Positions 1 to 9,765 are shown, counted from the first letter of the stretch. The stretch: 64,000 nucleotides of DNA from Sinorhizobium numidicum (GCF_029892045.1 NZ_CP120368.1:1362001-1426000); one strand, 5' to 3'. Notes: generated from the letters alone by a model not told the origin. A program made the numbers and translations.

Positions 1-770
1 TGGCCGGCATCCTGCTGAAGCTCGGCGGCTACGGCTTCCTACGCTTCTCGCTGCCGATGTTCCCGTTGGCGTCGGACTATTTCGCGCCGTTCGTCTATAC
101 TCTGTCGATCATCGCGATCATCTACACCTCGCTGGTGGCGATGATGCAGACCGACATCAAGAAGCTCATCGCCTATTCGTCCGTCGCGCATATGGGCTAT
201 GTGACGATGGGGACCTTCGCGGCCAACATACAGGGCGTCCAGGGCGCCATTTTCCAGATGCTGTCGCACGGCGTCGTCTCGGGCGCGCTCTTCCTTTGCG
301 TCGGCGTCGTCTATGACCGGCTGCATACCCGTGAGATCTCCGCCTATGGCGGCCTCGTCAACAACATGCCGAAATATGCCGTCGCCTTCATGGTCTTTAC
401 CATGGCGAACGTCGGTCTTCCGGGTACCTCGGGCTTCGTCGGCGAAGTGCTGACACTGGTGGGCGCGTTCCGGGCCAATACCTGGGTTGCCTTCTTTGCG
501 ACCAGCGGCGTCATTCTGTCGGCAGCTTACGCCCTCTGGCTCTACCGGCGGGTGATCTTCGGCGCGCTCGAGAAGGAAAGCCTTAAGACTTTGCTCGATC
601 TCTCCGCGCGTGAGAAGCTCATCCTCTATCCGCTGGTGGTTCTGACGATCTTCTTCGGAATCTATCCCGCGCCGGTCTTCGACGCGACCGCGGCCTCCGT
701 GGACCTCCTCGTCAACAACTACTCCGCAGCCCTGCAGGCAGCGCAAAACGTTGCGCTTTCGGTGCAATGA
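1..770 (+). CDS. nuoM: NADH-quinone oxidoreductase subunit M (3' part)
   Basis: This is the C-terminal half of the NuoM antiporter-like subunit of respiratory complex I; the 5' part lies outside the window, and the reading frame is open from base 3. The translated part has several hydrophobic helices and the proton-pump signature [15 protein letters not shown], with the conserved lysine pair of the Proton_antipo_M family, followed by [14 protein letters not shown]. In the family this inner-membrane subunit forms one of the proton channels coupled to quinone reduction. nuoN follows after 19 bases, as in the normal end of the nuoA-N operon. Confidence 0.97.
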   Translation, partial: AGILLKLGGYGFLRFSLPMFPLASDYFAPFVYTLSIIAIIYTSLVAMMQTDIKKLIAYSSVAHMGYVTMGTFAANIQGVQGAIFQMLSHGVVSGALFLCVGVVYDRLHTREISAYGGLVNNMPKYAVAFMVFTMANVGLPGTSGFVGEVLTLVGAFRANTWVAFFATSGVILSAAYALWLYRRVIFGALEKESLKTLLDLSAREKLILYPLVVLTIFFGIYPAPVFDATAASVDLLVNNYSAALQAAQNVALSVQ

Positions 771-789
771 CCACAGGACGTGATTGGAC

Positions 790-2232
790 ATGACTGCTGA
801 AACCCTTTTCGCAAGCCTGCAACTTTCCATCCCGGAAATCATCCTGGCGATCGGCGCGATGGCGCTGCTGATGATCGGAGTCTTTTCGAGCGAAAAGTCC
901 ACGTCGACAGTGACCGGGCTTGCGGTCGCCTTGCTCATCATCGCCGGGCTGTGGCTCGTTCTGAAAACAGGCGAGGGACAGGCCTATGGCGGCGCCTTCC
1001 TCTCCGATCCCTTCTCGAAGTTCATGAAGGTTCTAGCCCTGATCGGTTCCATCACCGTGATGGTCATGACCGTCGGCCATGCTCGCTCGGCACAGATCGA
1101 CCGTTTCGAATTTCCAGTGCTGCTGGTGCTCGCGACGCTCGGCATGCTGCTGATGATTTCGGCCAACGATCTGATGTCGCTGTATCTGTCGCTGGAGCTA
1201 CAGTCGCTCGCCCTCTATGTGGTGGCGGCGATCAACCGCGACAGCGTACGTTCGACCGAAGCCGGCCTGAAATATTTCGTTCTCGGCGCCTTGTCGTCCG
1301 GCATGCTGCTCTACGGCATGTCGCTGGTCTACGGGTTCACCGGTCATACCGGTTTCGATGAGATTGCCGCTGCGCTGACGGCGGAAGGTCGCTCGCTCGG
1401 CCTCGTCTTCGGGCTGGTGTTCATTCTCGCCGGTCTGGCCTTCAAGATTTCCGCCGTTCCGTTTCATATGTGGACGCCGGATGTTTACGAAGGTGCGCCG
1501 ACGCCGGTGACCGCGTTCTTCGCGGCGGCACCGAAGGTTGCGGCCATGGCGATCCTCGTTCGCATCGTCATCAATGCATTCGAGCCGATCGTGGCCGACT
1601 GGCAGCAGATCGTCGTCTTCATCTCGATCGCTTCGATGCTGCTCGGTTCCTTCGCCGCCATCGGGCAGCGGAACATCAAGCGGCTGATGGCCTATTCTTC
1701 GATCGGGCACATGGGCTATGCGCTCGTCGGTCTTGCAGCCGGCTCGATGGCCGGCGTGCGCGGAGTGATCCTCTACATGCTGATCTACATGGTCATGACG
1801 CTCGGCAGTTTCGCCTGCATCCTCGCCATGCGGCGCAAGGAGGGTGAGCACGTCGAAAACATCGATGATCTCGCCGGGCTTTCGCAGACCAATCCGTTCA
1901 TGGCGACGGTGCTGACGCTCCTGATGTTCTCGCTCGCCGGCATTCCGCCGCTTGCCGGCTTCTTCGCAAAGTATTTCGTGTTCGTCGCGGCGATCGAGGC
2001 GCATCTCTACGCGCTCGCGATTATCGGCGTGCTCGCTTCCGTCGTCGGCGCCTATTATTACCTGCGTGTCATCAAGGTCATGTGGTTCGACGAGGCCAAG
2101 GGTGAGTTTGCCCGCACCGCCGGCGAACTGCGTCTGGTCTTTGGCCTTTCCGGTCTGTTCGTGCTCGGATACGTGCTAATCGGCGGACCGCTCGGGAGCG
2201 CCGCGGAAGTTGCGGCGCGGACGTTCTTTTGA
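790..2232 (+). CDS. nuoN: NADH-quinone oxidoreductase subunit N
   Basis: NuoN is an antiporter-like proton-channel subunit in the membrane arm of complex I. The 480-residue protein is hydrophobic throughout and carries [18 protein letters not shown] near residues 228-245 and [17 protein letters not shown] near 295-311, both typical of NuoN. I chose the ATG at 790, with AGGACG upstream, over an in-frame TTG two codons earlier. It is the last gene of the nuo cluster; its stop overlaps the TTG start of the next gene, so the biotin ligase gene is probably co-transcribed with complex I. Confidence 0.97.
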   Translation: MTAETLFASLQLSIPEIILAIGAMALLMIGVFSSEKSTSTVTGLAVALLIIAGLWLVLKTGEGQAYGGAFLSDPFSKFMKVLALIGSITVMVMTVGHARSAQIDRFEFPVLLVLATLGMLLMISANDLMSLYLSLELQSLALYVVAAINRDSVRSTEAGLKYFVLGALSSGMLLYGMSLVYGFTGHTGFDEIAAALTAEGRSLGLVFGLVFILAGLAFKISAVPFHMWTPDVYEGAPTPVTAFFAAAPKVAAMAILVRIVINAFEPIVADWQQIVVFISIASMLLGSFAAIGQRNIKRLMAYSSIGHMGYALVGLAAGSMAGVRGVILYMLIYMVMTLGSFACILAMRRKEGEHVENIDDLAGLSQTNPFMATVLTLLMFSLAGIPPLAGFFAKYFVFVAAIEAHLYALAIIGVLASVVGAYYYLRVIKVMWFDEAKGEFARTAGELRLVFGLSGLFVLGYVLIGGPLGSAAEVAARTFF

Positions 2233-2996
2233 CCAGCGGGCAAGGCGGCGGCCGGATTTCGCCTGACGATTTCCGGCATGTCGCGCTCGCCGAGACCGTC
2301 TCCACCAACAGCGAGTGCCTGGCGAGGGCACGGGAGGGTGATCCGGGCAATCTCTGGATCACCGCGACGCGCCAGACCGGAGGGCGGGGACGGCGTGGCC
2401 GTGCCTGGTTCTCCGAGCCTGGCAACCTCTACGCCTCTTTGCTGCTCATCGATCCGGCGCCGGTCGAGCGTCTGCATTCGCTGCCGCTTGCCGTGGCCGT
2501 CGCCGTCCATCGGGCCATTCACAGGGTAATGCCTCCGGGCTCGGCGGACGTGGCGATCAAATGGCCGAACGACATTCTGATCGACGGTCGAAAAGTCTGC
2601 GGCATTCTCCTGGAAGGCGAAAGATTGCCGGACGGGCGCCACGCGCTGGTGATCGGCTGCGGAATCAATGTTGCCGTCATCCCGGAGGAAGCCCTTTACC
2701 CGGTCACCTCGCTTCGGCGCGAAGGCGCTACAATCTCGCCGGATGAACTCTTCGCCCATCTTTTCGCCACGATGGCGGAAGCCCTGTCCGTTTGGTATCG
2801 GGGCGCTGGCGTCGGTGTCATCATCGACCAGTGGCGAGCGGCTGCGAGAGGCATCGGGGAGCCAATCACCGTGAATTTGCCGGACCGGTCGCTTTCCGGG
2901 CGCTTTGCCGGTATTGATCAAGACGGCCGGCTGATGCTCGACACGGGCTCCGGCACGCTGCAAGCCATTGCGGCGGGCGATGTATTTTTCAGATGA
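2229..2996 (+). CDS. birA: biotin--[acetyl-CoA-carboxylase] ligase
   Basis: This enzyme activates biotin with ATP and transfers it to the lysine of the biotin carboxyl carrier protein AccB, which is encoded at 46.3-46.8 kb. The 255-residue protein has the biotin-adenylate loop [10 protein letters not shown] (residues 51-60), [20 protein letters not shown] with the catalytic lysine, and IGCGINV. It lacks the N-terminal helix-turn-helix of E. coli BirA, so it is a monofunctional group I ligase and not a repressor. The start is a TTG whose last two bases share the TGA stop of nuoN, which implies translational coupling; the next downstream ATG would remove the start of the domain. Confidence 0.95.
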   Translation: MTSGQGGGRISPDDFRHVALAETVSTNSECLARAREGDPGNLWITATRQTGGRGRRGRAWFSEPGNLYASLLLIDPAPVERLHSLPLAVAVAVHRAIHRVMPPGSADVAIKWPNDILIDGRKVCGILLEGERLPDGRHALVIGCGINVAVIPEEALYPVTSLRREGATISPDELFAHLFATMAEALSVWYRGAGVGVIIDQWRAAARGIGEPITVNLPDRSLSGRFAGIDQDGRLMLDTGSGTLQAIAAGDVFFR

Positions 2997-3016
2997 ATAA
3001 GGAATAGAGGCGCACA

Positions 3017-4684
3017 ATGGCGCAGGAAGAAGAATTGGTTTTCTTGCCGCTTGGCGGCGTGGGCGAAATCGGCATGAACCTCGGCCTTTACGGCTATGGG
3101 CGGCCAGGCAATCGCCAATGGATTATGGTCGACTGCGGCGTCACCTTTCCCGGACCGGAGTTGCCGGGTGTCGAACTGGTCTTGCCCGATATCGCCTTCC
3201 TCGCCGAGGAGCGCCGCAATCTGAAGGCGATCATCATTACGCATGCGCATGAAGACCACTACGGTGCACTGAACGATTTGTGGCCGGGTCTGAACGTTCC
3301 CGTCTACGCCTCCCCCTTCACCGCCGGCATGCTTGAGGCCAAGCGCGATTTCGAGAGGGGCCGTGGCGAGATCCCGGTCACCATTTTCAAGCAGGGGGAC
3401 CGCATTAATGTGGGTCCCTTCAGTATCGAGGCAGTCGGCGTCAACCATTCGATCCCGGAACCGATGTCGCTCGTTATCCGCACGCCGCTGGGCACAGTCG
3501 TGCACAGCGGTGACTGGAAGATCGATCTGGAGCCGTCGCTCGGGCCTGTTACCGACGAGGCGCGCTTTCGTAAGATCGGCGAGGAAGGCGTGTTGGCCCT
3601 CGTCTGCGATTCTACCAATGCGCTGCGTGACGGTGTGTCGCCCTCGGAGAGACAAGTTTCCGAAAGCCTCGCCAAGATCATTGCCGACGCGGAAGGTCGT
3701 GTCGGCATTACTACGTTTTCTTCGAACGTCGGTCGTATTCGCTCCATTGCTGAAGCCGCCGAGGCAGCGGGCAGAGAGGTTCTCCTGCTTGGCAGCTCGA
3801 TGAAACGCGTCGTCAACGTCGCCAGGGACCTCGGGCTCATGGAAGGACTGAAGCCTTTCCTCGCAGAGGATGAATTCGGATATATTCCGCGCGACAAGGC
3901 TGTCGTTATCCTGACGGGCAGCCAGGGAGAGGCGCGGGCCGCACTTGCCAAGCTTTCCCGCGACGAGATGCGCAATGTTGCGTTTTCCGCCGGCGACACC
4001 ATTGTCTTCTCGTCACGCACCATCCCCGGCAACGAAAAGGCGATCAACGATATCAAAAACGGCTTGATCGAGCAGGGTGTCCACATCATTACCGACAGTG
4101 AGGCGCTGGTGCACGTCTCCGGTCATCCGCGCCGCAACGAGCTTCAGCAGATATATCAATGGCTCAAGCCGCAGATCGTCGTGCCCGTACACGGCGAGGC
4201 GGCTCATCTGACGGCACATGCCGAGCTGGCGCGGCATTCCGGCATCCCCAGCGTGCCGCGATTGCGTAACGGTGAAATGCTACGCCTTGCGCCAGGACCG
4301 GCGGAAGTCATCGACCAGGCGCCGCACGGCCGCATCTACAAGGATGGAACGCTGATCGGTGATTTCGACGAGATGGGAATCGGCGAGCGCCGCAAGCTCT
4401 CCTTCGCGGGCCATGTTTCCGTTAACGTGGTGCTCGATAATCGTTATGATTTCCTCGGCGATCCCGTTGTGGTTCCGATCGGACTTCCGGAGTTCGACGA
4501 CGAGGGCGAGGACATGGACGATACGCTTTACGACGCCGTGCTCGGCGCTGTGGAGAGCATTCCACGGGCAAAGCGGAAGGACCTTTCGACACTCCAGGAA
4601 GCAGTCCGGCGCGCCGTGCGCAGCACCGCCAATCAGGTTTGGGGCAAGAAGCCGCTGGTGACCGTCTTTGTCACCAAAGTCTGA
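3017..4684 (+). CDS. rnj: ribonuclease J
   Basis: RNase J is a metallo-beta-lactamase/beta-CASP nuclease that combines 5'-3' exonuclease and endonuclease activity; in alphaproteobacteria it takes part in rRNA 5'-end maturation and mRNA turnover. The 555-residue protein has the zinc motif THAHEDHYG near residues 74-82, the beta-CASP region, the late motif VPVHGEAAHL near 390, and the C-terminal RNase J extension ending in KKPLVTVFVTKV. The start ATG at 3017 has AGGAATAGAGG upstream. It lies 20 bases after birA, in the same direction. The organism therefore carries both RNase J and RNase E (rne at 49.8 kb), the usual rhizobial combination. Confidence 0.96.
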   Translation: MAQEEELVFLPLGGVGEIGMNLGLYGYGRPGNRQWIMVDCGVTFPGPELPGVELVLPDIAFLAEERRNLKAIIITHAHEDHYGALNDLWPGLNVPVYASPFTAGMLEAKRDFERGRGEIPVTIFKQGDRINVGPFSIEAVGVNHSIPEPMSLVIRTPLGTVVHSGDWKIDLEPSLGPVTDEARFRKIGEEGVLALVCDSTNALRDGVSPSERQVSESLAKIIADAEGRVGITTFSSNVGRIRSIAEAAEAAGREVLLLGSSMKRVVNVARDLGLMEGLKPFLAEDEFGYIPRDKAVVILTGSQGEARAALAKLSRDEMRNVAFSAGDTIVFSSRTIPGNEKAINDIKNGLIEQGVHIITDSEALVHVSGHPRRNELQQIYQWLKPQIVVPVHGEAAHLTAHAELARHSGIPSVPRLRNGEMLRLAPGPAEVIDQAPHGRIYKDGTLIGDFDEMGIGERRKLSFAGHVSVNVVLDNRYDFLGDPVVVPIGLPEFDDEGEDMDDTLYDAVLGAVESIPRAKRKDLSTLQEAVRRAVRSTANQVWGKKPLVTVFVTKV

Positions 4685-4735
4685 TTCCCCTGACGATGGC
4701 CTGGTGGCCGTCGATGAAGGGGAGGGAAGGGATCG

Positions 4736-5140
4736 ATGCTCGGAAGAGTGAACCACGTAGCGATCGCCGTGCCGGACCTATCGGCGGCCGCCGACAGCTA
4801 TCGCTCGATGCTGGGCGCCGATGTCACAGCGCCGCAAGCGCTTCCCGAACACGGTGTTACCGTCGTCTTCGTCACGCTTCCGAACACGAAGGTGGAATTG
4901 CTGGAACCGCTCGGCGACGCATCACCGATCGCCGCTTTCCTTGCCAAAAATCCGGCCGGCGGCATCCACCACATCTGCTACGAGGTGGCGGATATCATTG
5001 GGGCACGTGACCGGCTGAAGCAGGCAGGGGCGCGCGTGCTTGGCGACGGAACGCCGAAGATCGGTGCTCATGGTAAGCCCGTTCTCTTTCTCCACCCAAA
5101 GGACTTCCAGGGTACCTTGATCGAACTGGAAGAAGTGTGA
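4736..5140 (+). CDS. mce: methylmalonyl-CoA epimerase
   Basis: The enzyme interconverts the (2S) and (2R) forms of methylmalonyl-CoA, feeding propionyl-CoA carbon into succinyl-CoA. The 134-residue protein is a single vicinal-oxygen-chelate domain pair: NHVAIAVPDL at the start supplies a metal histidine (His7), GGIHHICYEV supplies His78/79, and QGTLIELEEV supplies the terminal glutamate. Length and motifs fit the family exactly. GGGAAGGGATCG precedes the ATG. It sits 51 bases after rnj and is probably read with it; the repeat that follows suggests the transcription unit ends here. Confidence 0.94.
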   Translation: MLGRVNHVAIAVPDLSAAADSYRSMLGADVTAPQALPEHGVTVVFVTLPNTKVELLEPLGDASPIAAFLAKNPAGGIHHICYEVADIIGARDRLKQAGARVLGDGTPKIGAHGKPVLFLHPKDFQGTLIELEEV

Positions 5141-5160
5141 CAGTCGGGCGCGCTCGATTT

Positions 5161-5265
5161 ACTGCAGGTTTTCCTTAAGTCGGAGCCGATTTAGGATAAA
5201 AACATGCAGCAGTTCAAAGTGTTACAGCGAGCTTTGTGCGTCTGAAAAGACGCATGGCGCTGTAA
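5161..5265 (-). repeat. rhizobial intergenic mosaic element, copy 1
   Basis: This is a copy of a family seen at least five more times here. Read on the minus strand it runs from a CTGTAA/CTACAG-type end, through a hairpin around GTCTTTTCAGACGC, a CACTTTGAAC block, a CATG block and a CTTAAGTCGGAGC-like second hairpin. Its inner 44 bases (5222-5265) are repeated inverted at 5321-5364. The layout matches the RIME/ABC-type intergenic repeats of Sinorhizobium and relatives; the family name is from memory, the repeat itself is seen. Confidence 0.8.
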
Positions 5266-5320
5266 TTGCCGGCCGCGCCGCGCGGGGCTATAACGCAGGC
5301 GAGATCGCCTCGGCAGCTGT

Positions 5321-5369
5321 CTACAGCGCCGTGGGTCTTTTCAGACGCACAAAGCTCGCGGTAATGCTT
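5321..5369 (+). repeat. partial mosaic element, inverted partner of copy 1
   Basis: CTACAGCGCCGTGGGTCTTT followed by TCAGACGCACAAAGCTCGCG forms an almost perfect inverted match to 5222-5265, with about 55 bases between the arms. A transcript across it could fold into a long hairpin just before the DUF1467 gene. It lacks the CATG/second-hairpin half found in the full copies. Confidence 0.75.
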
Positions 5370-5394
5370 CCAATTGAGACACGGGATTTCCGCA

Positions 5395-5664
5395 ATGTCC
5401 GCTTTTTCGACCTTTGCCATCTACTTCATCATTTGGTGGCTGACGCTTTTCGCGGTGCTGCCGCTGGGGGTCAGGACTCAGGCCGAAGAGAACGATGTCG
5501 TGCCGGGCAGCGTCGAGAGCGCTCCTGCGCGGTTCCGCGCTTTGCGCGTCGTTGTTCTCACCACCATCATCGCCGCTGCCATACACCTCGGCTGGTATAT
5601 CGTTTCAGTGAGGCTCGGATACGGCATCGATGCCATACCGCGCTTCGCACCGGAGTTCTATTGA
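5395..5664 (+). CDS. DUF1467 family membrane protein
   Basis: This is a small inner-membrane protein of 89 residues and unknown function. It has one helix at residues 5-25 (FAIYFIIWWLTLFAVLPLGV) and a second near 52-72 (VVVLTTIIAAAIHLGWYIVS), separated by the acidic loop RTQAEENDVVPGS, which is the typical DUF1467 layout in alphaproteobacteria. I chose the ATG at 5395; an in-frame TTG at 5374 would only add seven residues. In rhizobia a DUF1467 gene commonly sits next to proS, as here. The role is not known. Confidence 0.85.
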   Translation: MSAFSTFAIYFIIWWLTLFAVLPLGVRTQAEENDVVPGSVESAPARFRALRVVVLTTIIAAAIHLGWYIVSVRLGYGIDAIPRFAPEFY

Positions 5665-5755
5665 ACGGCCACTCAGAGCAAAAATCATGCCAGCGGGCAA
5701 ATGCTCGTCGCCGCACCCTCCAGTGTCATCAGCGGGTGCCGGCGGTCGCGGCAGG

Positions 5756-5798
5756 CAAGAGAGGCGTTATGCCGAGGCGGGGCATAAGGCCTCTCTTG
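5756..5798. terminator. long inverted repeat, likely terminator after the DUF1467 gene
   Basis: CAAGAGAGGCGTTATGCC pairs with GGCATAAGGCCTCTCTTG across a short GC-rich loop with a single mismatch, giving an 18-base stem. There is no strong T-run after it on either strand, so it may stop transcription only weakly or act as an RNA-stability hairpin. Confidence 0.55.
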
Positions 5799-5857
5799 AC
5801 AGTCATCAAATTGGCGAATTCGGTGGGATGATTCGTTGGAAGGCGATCGCGAAAAGC

Positions 5858-6006
5858 AAAAAAAAACAAGGCCAAAGCCTTGTTTTCTAAGTTTCGCGTG
5901 ATCTTTAATCCGTTTCCGGCGGCAGCGACAAGCGCGCCTAAGATCTTATCCTCCCAAGACTTGACCGCGAATTTCGGCAGGAATTTGGTCTTCTTGCCTG
6001 TTTTGT
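5858..6006 (-). ncRNA. trans-encoded sRNA, alpha-r9 (Smr9C-like)
   Basis: On the minus strand a promoter-like pair (6013-6041) points at a start near 6006, and a strong intrinsic terminator ends near 5858: AACAAGGC, loop, GCCTTGTT, then nine T. The predicted RNA is about 149 nt. From memory, the S. meliloti sRNA Smr9C (alpha-r9 family) is about this long and lies between a small hypothetical gene and proS, which is the position here. An open reading frame also runs through this strand but it crosses the terminator hairpin, so I do not call it a gene. The exact 5' end is inferred. Confidence 0.72.
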
Positions 6007-6012
6007 GAGCCG

Positions 6013-6041
6013 AAATTAGCTCAAACATTGGGCGCTGTCAT
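6013..6041 (-). promoter_or_regulatory. predicted sigma-70 promoter of the alpha-r9-like sRNA
   Basis: Read on the minus strand: ATGACA (6041-6036), 17-base spacer, TAATTT (6018-6013). The -35 matches TTGACA at five of six positions; the -10 is weaker. It places the start near 6006. Confidence 0.5.
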
Positions 6042-6085
6042 CTGCTTTTTTTGCATTTTTGCTACAGTCTGGCAAAATTTTCCCG

Positions 6086-6115
6086 TTGACAGCTACCGTC
6101 TTCGTCCTGTTACTA
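6086..6115 (+). promoter_or_regulatory. predicted promoter of proS
   Basis: TTGACA (6086-6091), 18-base spacer and TTACTA (6110-6115) resemble the rhizobial housekeeping consensus. A start near 6122 would give a leader of about 275 bases before the proS ATG. In that leader I see no T-box, no clear terminator and no convincing small ORF. Confidence 0.45.
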
Positions 6116-6398
6116 ACGTGCTCTTTTGACGCAGGGTGCGGCCCCGCGTTTCCTCCTCAAGGATCGATCCTTCCACGGCTCTCTTCCGCTGCGGCAGGGT
6201 TTTCTTCCGTGCGCGAAGCGGCTATGAACGCTTAACTCGAAAGCTTCCCGCCGGCGATCTCGGCAGGAAAATCAAGAGCCCGATTTCAAAGGCAACAGCT
6301 GCCCTTTCCTGTTCGCAGGCGAAGAGAGTAGCCCAAGCACAACGTCATTTCGCCCGAATCCATCGATAGTGCGAAATTCACCAGTTCTGGAAACCGTC

Positions 6399-7727
6399 AT
6401 GCGCCTGTCCCGCTTTTTCATGCCCATCTTGAAGGAAAACCCGAAGGAAGCGGAAATCGTTTCCCATCGCCTAATGCTGAGGACGGGCATGATCCGGCAG
6501 CAATCGGCCGGCATCTATACATGGTTGCCGCTCGGCAAGCGCGTGCTCGAGAAGGTGAACGCGATCATCCGCGAGGAGCAGAACCGTTCCGGTGCGATCG
6601 AACTGCTGATGCCGACCTTGCAATCCGCGGAGCTGTGGCAGGAGAGCGGGCGCTACGACGCCTATGGCAAGGAGATGCTGCGCATCAAGGATCGGCAGGA
6701 CCGGCCGATGCTTTACGGCCCGACGAACGAGGAGATGATCACGGACGTATTCCGCGCCTACGTGAAGTCCTATCGTAACCTGCCGCTCAATCTCTATCAC
6801 ATCCAGTTGAAGTTCCGCGACGAAATCCGCCCGCGCTTCGGCACCATGCGCTCGCGCGAGTTCCTGATGAAGGATGCCTACTCGTTCGATCTCGACCGGG
6901 AGGGAGCGGAGCATGCCTATATAAGGATGTTCGCCGCTTACCTGCGCACCTTCGACCGCATGGGCCTGCGCGCCATTCCGATGCGGGCCGATACCGGTCC
7001 GATCGGCGGCAATCTGAGCCATGAATTCATCATTCTCGCAGATACCGGCGAGTCCGAGGTGTTCTGCCACGAGGATTTCCTCAGTTTTGACGTTCCGGGC
7101 GAAGACACGAATTTCGACGACGTCGTCGGCCTGAAGGCGATCTTCGACAAGTGGACGTCGCGCTACGCGGCGACTTCGGAAATGCATGACGAGGCAGCCT
7201 TCAACGCTGTTCCGGAGGACCAGCGCCTGTCGGCGCGCGGCATCGAGGTCGGCCATATCTTCTATTTCGGTACCAAATATTCCGAGGCGATGGGGGCCAA
7301 GGTGCTCGGACCTGACGGCAAGGAACACGCGGTGCACATGGGTTCCTACGGCATCGGCCCGACCCGCCTCGTGCCTGCGATCATCGAAGCCTCACATGAC
7401 GATAACGGTATCATCTGGCCGAAGGCGATCGCACCCTTCGATATGGTCGTCATCAACATGAAAGCGGGGGATGCCGCTTGCGATGCTGCCTGCGGCACGC
7501 TCTACTCCGATCTCGGCAAGGCGGGATTCGACGTCCTTCTGGACGACACGGACGATCGCGCCGGAGCGAAGTTCGCGACTGCCGACCTCATCGGCGTTCC
7601 GGTGCAGATCATCGTCGGGCCGCGTTCGGTTGCCAATGGCGAAGTCGAGATCAAGGACCGCAAAACCGGTGAGCGCGAGACGATGACGATTGATGCCGCG
7701 ATCAACAAGCTGATTGCGACGAGATAA
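6399..7727 (+). CDS. proS: proline--tRNA ligase
   Basis: This class II aminoacyl-tRNA synthetase charges tRNA-Pro. The 442-residue protein has motif 1 ([17 protein letters not shown]), motif 2 ([17 protein letters not shown], from about residue 138) and motif 3 ([14 protein letters not shown], near 315), then the anticodon-binding domain. It is the short form typical of alphaproteobacteria, without the roughly 180-residue editing insertion between motifs 2 and 3, so Ala-tRNA-Pro would have to be cleared by another enzyme. I chose ATG 6399 ([15 protein letters not shown]), the start conserved in rhizobia, over an upstream GTG at 6369. lolC follows after 16 bases. Confidence 0.96.
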   Translation: MRLSRFFMPILKENPKEAEIVSHRLMLRTGMIRQQSAGIYTWLPLGKRVLEKVNAIIREEQNRSGAIELLMPTLQSAELWQESGRYDAYGKEMLRIKDRQDRPMLYGPTNEEMITDVFRAYVKSYRNLPLNLYHIQLKFRDEIRPRFGTMRSREFLMKDAYSFDLDREGAEHAYIRMFAAYLRTFDRMGLRAIPMRADTGPIGGNLSHEFIILADTGESEVFCHEDFLSFDVPGEDTNFDDVVGLKAIFDKWTSRYAATSEMHDEAAFNAVPEDQRLSARGIEVGHIFYFGTKYSEAMGAKVLGPDGKEHAVHMGSYGIGPTRLVPAIIEASHDDNGIIWPKAIAPFDMVVINMKAGDAACDAACGTLYSDLGKAGFDVLLDDTDDRAGAKFATADLIGVPVQIIVGPRSVANGEVEIKDRKTGERETMTIDAAINKLIATR

Positions 7728-7743
7728 AGCGAAGGGAACGAAG

Positions 7744-9054
7744 ATGACCGCGGCCACGGAAGAGCAGGTGCAGGCTGCCGCTCAGTCTGGAATATCTTCC
7801 GGCCGTCCTTTTTCCGCTTTCGAACGCATGGTTGCCTGGCGCTACCTGCGCTCACGGCGAAAAGAAGCGTTCATCTCGGTCATCGCCGGCTTTTCCTTCA
7901 TCGGCATCATGCTCGGTGTGGCAACGCTGATCATCGTCATGGCGGTGATGAACGGTTTCCGCACTGAGCTCATTTCCCGCATCCTCGGCATGAACGGGCA
8001 TATGATCGTTCAGCCGCTCGATGGTCCGCTCACCAATTATGCCGATCTGGCCACCAAGTTCTCCGCGGTTCCAGGCGTAACGATGGCGATCCCGATGGTC
8101 GAGGGGCAGGTTCTCGCGCAGGGCATCGGCGATGCCTCGACGGGTGCTCTCGTTCGCGGCATCCGCGCCGACGACCTCATGAAGATGAAATCCATCTCGG
8201 AGCATATCCAGTCGGGCGATCTCGTCGGCTTTGCGTCGGGCAGCGGCGTCGCGATCGGCTCCCGGATGGCCGAACAATTGGGAATCCGCGTCGGCGGTAC
8301 GATCACGCTGACCTCGCCGAACGGTGACGTGACCCCGTTGGGAATGAACCCGCGCGTCAAGGCCTACACGGTTTCGGCGATCTTCGAGATCGGCATGTCC
8401 GAATATGACGCGACGATCATCTTCATGCCGCTCGAGGAAGCCCAGCTCTACTTCAACGCCGAAGGCCTCGTCCAGTCCATCGAAATTTTCGCCGAACGTC
8501 CGGATGCCGTCGATACCTTGCGCAAGCCCATCGAAGATGCGGCCGGTCGACAAATCTTCATTACCGACTGGCGAGACCGCAACAAGACCTTCTTTTCGGC
8601 GCTCCAGGTGGAGCGCAACGTGATGTTCATGATCCTCACCCTGATCGTCCTCGTCGCGGCGCTGAACATCGTTTCGGGTCTGATCATGCTGGTCAAGGAC
8701 AAGGGCAGCGACATCGCAATCCTGCGCACCATGGGTGCGACATCCGGATCGGTGATGCGCATTTTCTTCATGACCGGCGCCGCGATCGGCGTCGCCGGGA
8801 CGGTTGCGGGTGTGCTGCTCGGAATTGTCGTCTGCCTCAACGTCGAGTCCATTCGCCAGTTCTTTTCCTGGGCCTCGGGCGAGACGCTCTTCAATCCGGA
8901 GCTCTACTTCCTGAGCCAGCTTCCAGCGGACATGAATGCCGACGAGACCATCTCCGTCGTCGTGATGGCAATCGCGCTTTCCTTCCTTGCCACGATCTTT
9001 CCGGCCTGGCGCGCCTCGCGCCTCGATCCGGTGCAGGCCTTGCGGTACGAATAA
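7744..9054 (+). CDS. lolC: lipoprotein-releasing ABC transporter permease (LolC/LolE type)
   Basis: This is the membrane subunit of the Lol exporter, which releases mature outer-membrane lipoproteins from the inner membrane to LolA. The 436-residue protein has one N-terminal helix (ISVIAGFSFIGIMLGVATLI), a periplasmic MacB-like core, and three C-terminal helices (from VMFMILTLIVLVAALNIVSG) before SRLDPVQALRYE, the usual end. Alphaproteobacteria have one LolC/E-type gene next to lolD, as here. AAGGGA lies six bases before ATG 7744. lolD starts 16 bases downstream. Confidence 0.94.
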   Translation: MTAATEEQVQAAAQSGISSGRPFSAFERMVAWRYLRSRRKEAFISVIAGFSFIGIMLGVATLIIVMAVMNGFRTELISRILGMNGHMIVQPLDGPLTNYADLATKFSAVPGVTMAIPMVEGQVLAQGIGDASTGALVRGIRADDLMKMKSISEHIQSGDLVGFASGSGVAIGSRMAEQLGIRVGGTITLTSPNGDVTPLGMNPRVKAYTVSAIFEIGMSEYDATIIFMPLEEAQLYFNAEGLVQSIEIFAERPDAVDTLRKPIEDAAGRQIFITDWRDRNKTFFSALQVERNVMFMILTLIVLVAALNIVSGLIMLVKDKGSDIAILRTMGATSGSVMRIFFMTGAAIGVAGTVAGVLLGIVVCLNVESIRQFFSWASGETLFNPELYFLSQLPADMNADETISVVVMAIALSFLATIFPAWRASRLDPVQALRYE

Positions 9055-9070
9055 CAAGGACAAGAACTGA

Positions 9071-9757
9071 ATGAATGCGCGCGTGGCACTGCAGCTCACC
9101 GGTATCGAGCGGCACTATGGACAGGGCGACACCTTCCTTTCGATCCTCAAAGGAGCGGATTTCACCTTGAAGGGCGGCGAGACGGTTGCGCTCGTTGCGC
9201 CGTCGGGTACGGGCAAGTCGACGCTGCTTCACATTGCCGGTCTGCTTGAACATCCGGATGCAGGCGAGGTGATCGTGAACGGCATCGCCTGCAACGGGCT
9301 CAGCGATGATCGGCGAACGGCGATCCGTCGCAATGAGATCGGTTTCGTCTACCAGTTCCATCACCTCCTGCCGGAATTCTCCGCGCTCGAAAACATCATG
9401 ATGCCGCAGTTGATCGCCGGTCTGTCCAAGGCGGAGGCGGCGGAAAGGGCAAAGGCCCTGCTCGACTACATGCGCATCAGCCACCGCGCCGCGCATCGTC
9501 CGACCGAGCTTTCCGGCGGCGAGCAGCAGCGCGTCGCGATCGCACGGGCGGTGGCAAATGCGCCGCTTGTTCTCCTGGCTGATGAGCCGACCGGCAACCT
9601 CGATCCCGAGACCGCCGGCTATGTCTTCGAAGCACTGGAGGCGCTGGCGCGTCAGTCGGGGCTGGCTGCGCTGATCGCCACCCACAATCACGAACTGGCC
9701 TCCCTGATGGACCGTCGCGTGACGATCGAGGACGGCAAGGTCGTCGAAATGAAATAG
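9071..9757 (+). CDS. lolD: lipoprotein-releasing ABC transporter ATP-binding protein
   Basis: LolD is the cytoplasmic ATPase that powers lipoprotein release through the permease encoded just upstream. The 228 residues contain Walker [10 protein letters not shown] (about 43-51), the LolD-type sequence [20 protein letters not shown], the ABC signature [14 protein letters not shown], Walker [15 protein letters not shown] and the switch histidine in ATHNHEL. The LolD motif after the Q-loop separates it from other MacB-like ATPases. Last gene of the proS-lolC-lolD run. Confidence 0.95.
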   Translation: MNARVALQLTGIERHYGQGDTFLSILKGADFTLKGGETVALVAPSGTGKSTLLHIAGLLEHPDAGEVIVNGIACNGLSDDRRTAIRRNEIGFVYQFHHLLPEFSALENIMMPQLIAGLSKAEAAERAKALLDYMRISHRAAHRPTELSGGEQQRVAIARAVANAPLVLLADEPTGNLDPETAGYVFEALEALARQSGLAALIATHNHELASLMDRRVTIEDGKVVEMK

Positions 9758-9765
9758 CTCGAAGG

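Noticed and set aside
39..941. Long open frame opposite nuoM/nuoN
   Set aside because: It is the high-GC mirror of nuoM and nuoN; its protein is rich in Arg, His and Asp with no family pattern.
5222..5364. Reading the paired repeats as ends of an insertion sequence or MITE
   Set aside because: No transposase, no target-site duplication seen, and the unit occurs singly elsewhere as an intergenic mosaic element.
5729..6028. 99-codon open frame over the sRNA, starting MFELISAHKTGKK
   Set aside because: The frame runs straight through a perfect terminator hairpin and T-run, and the size and position fit an sRNA; I keep coding as only a remote option.
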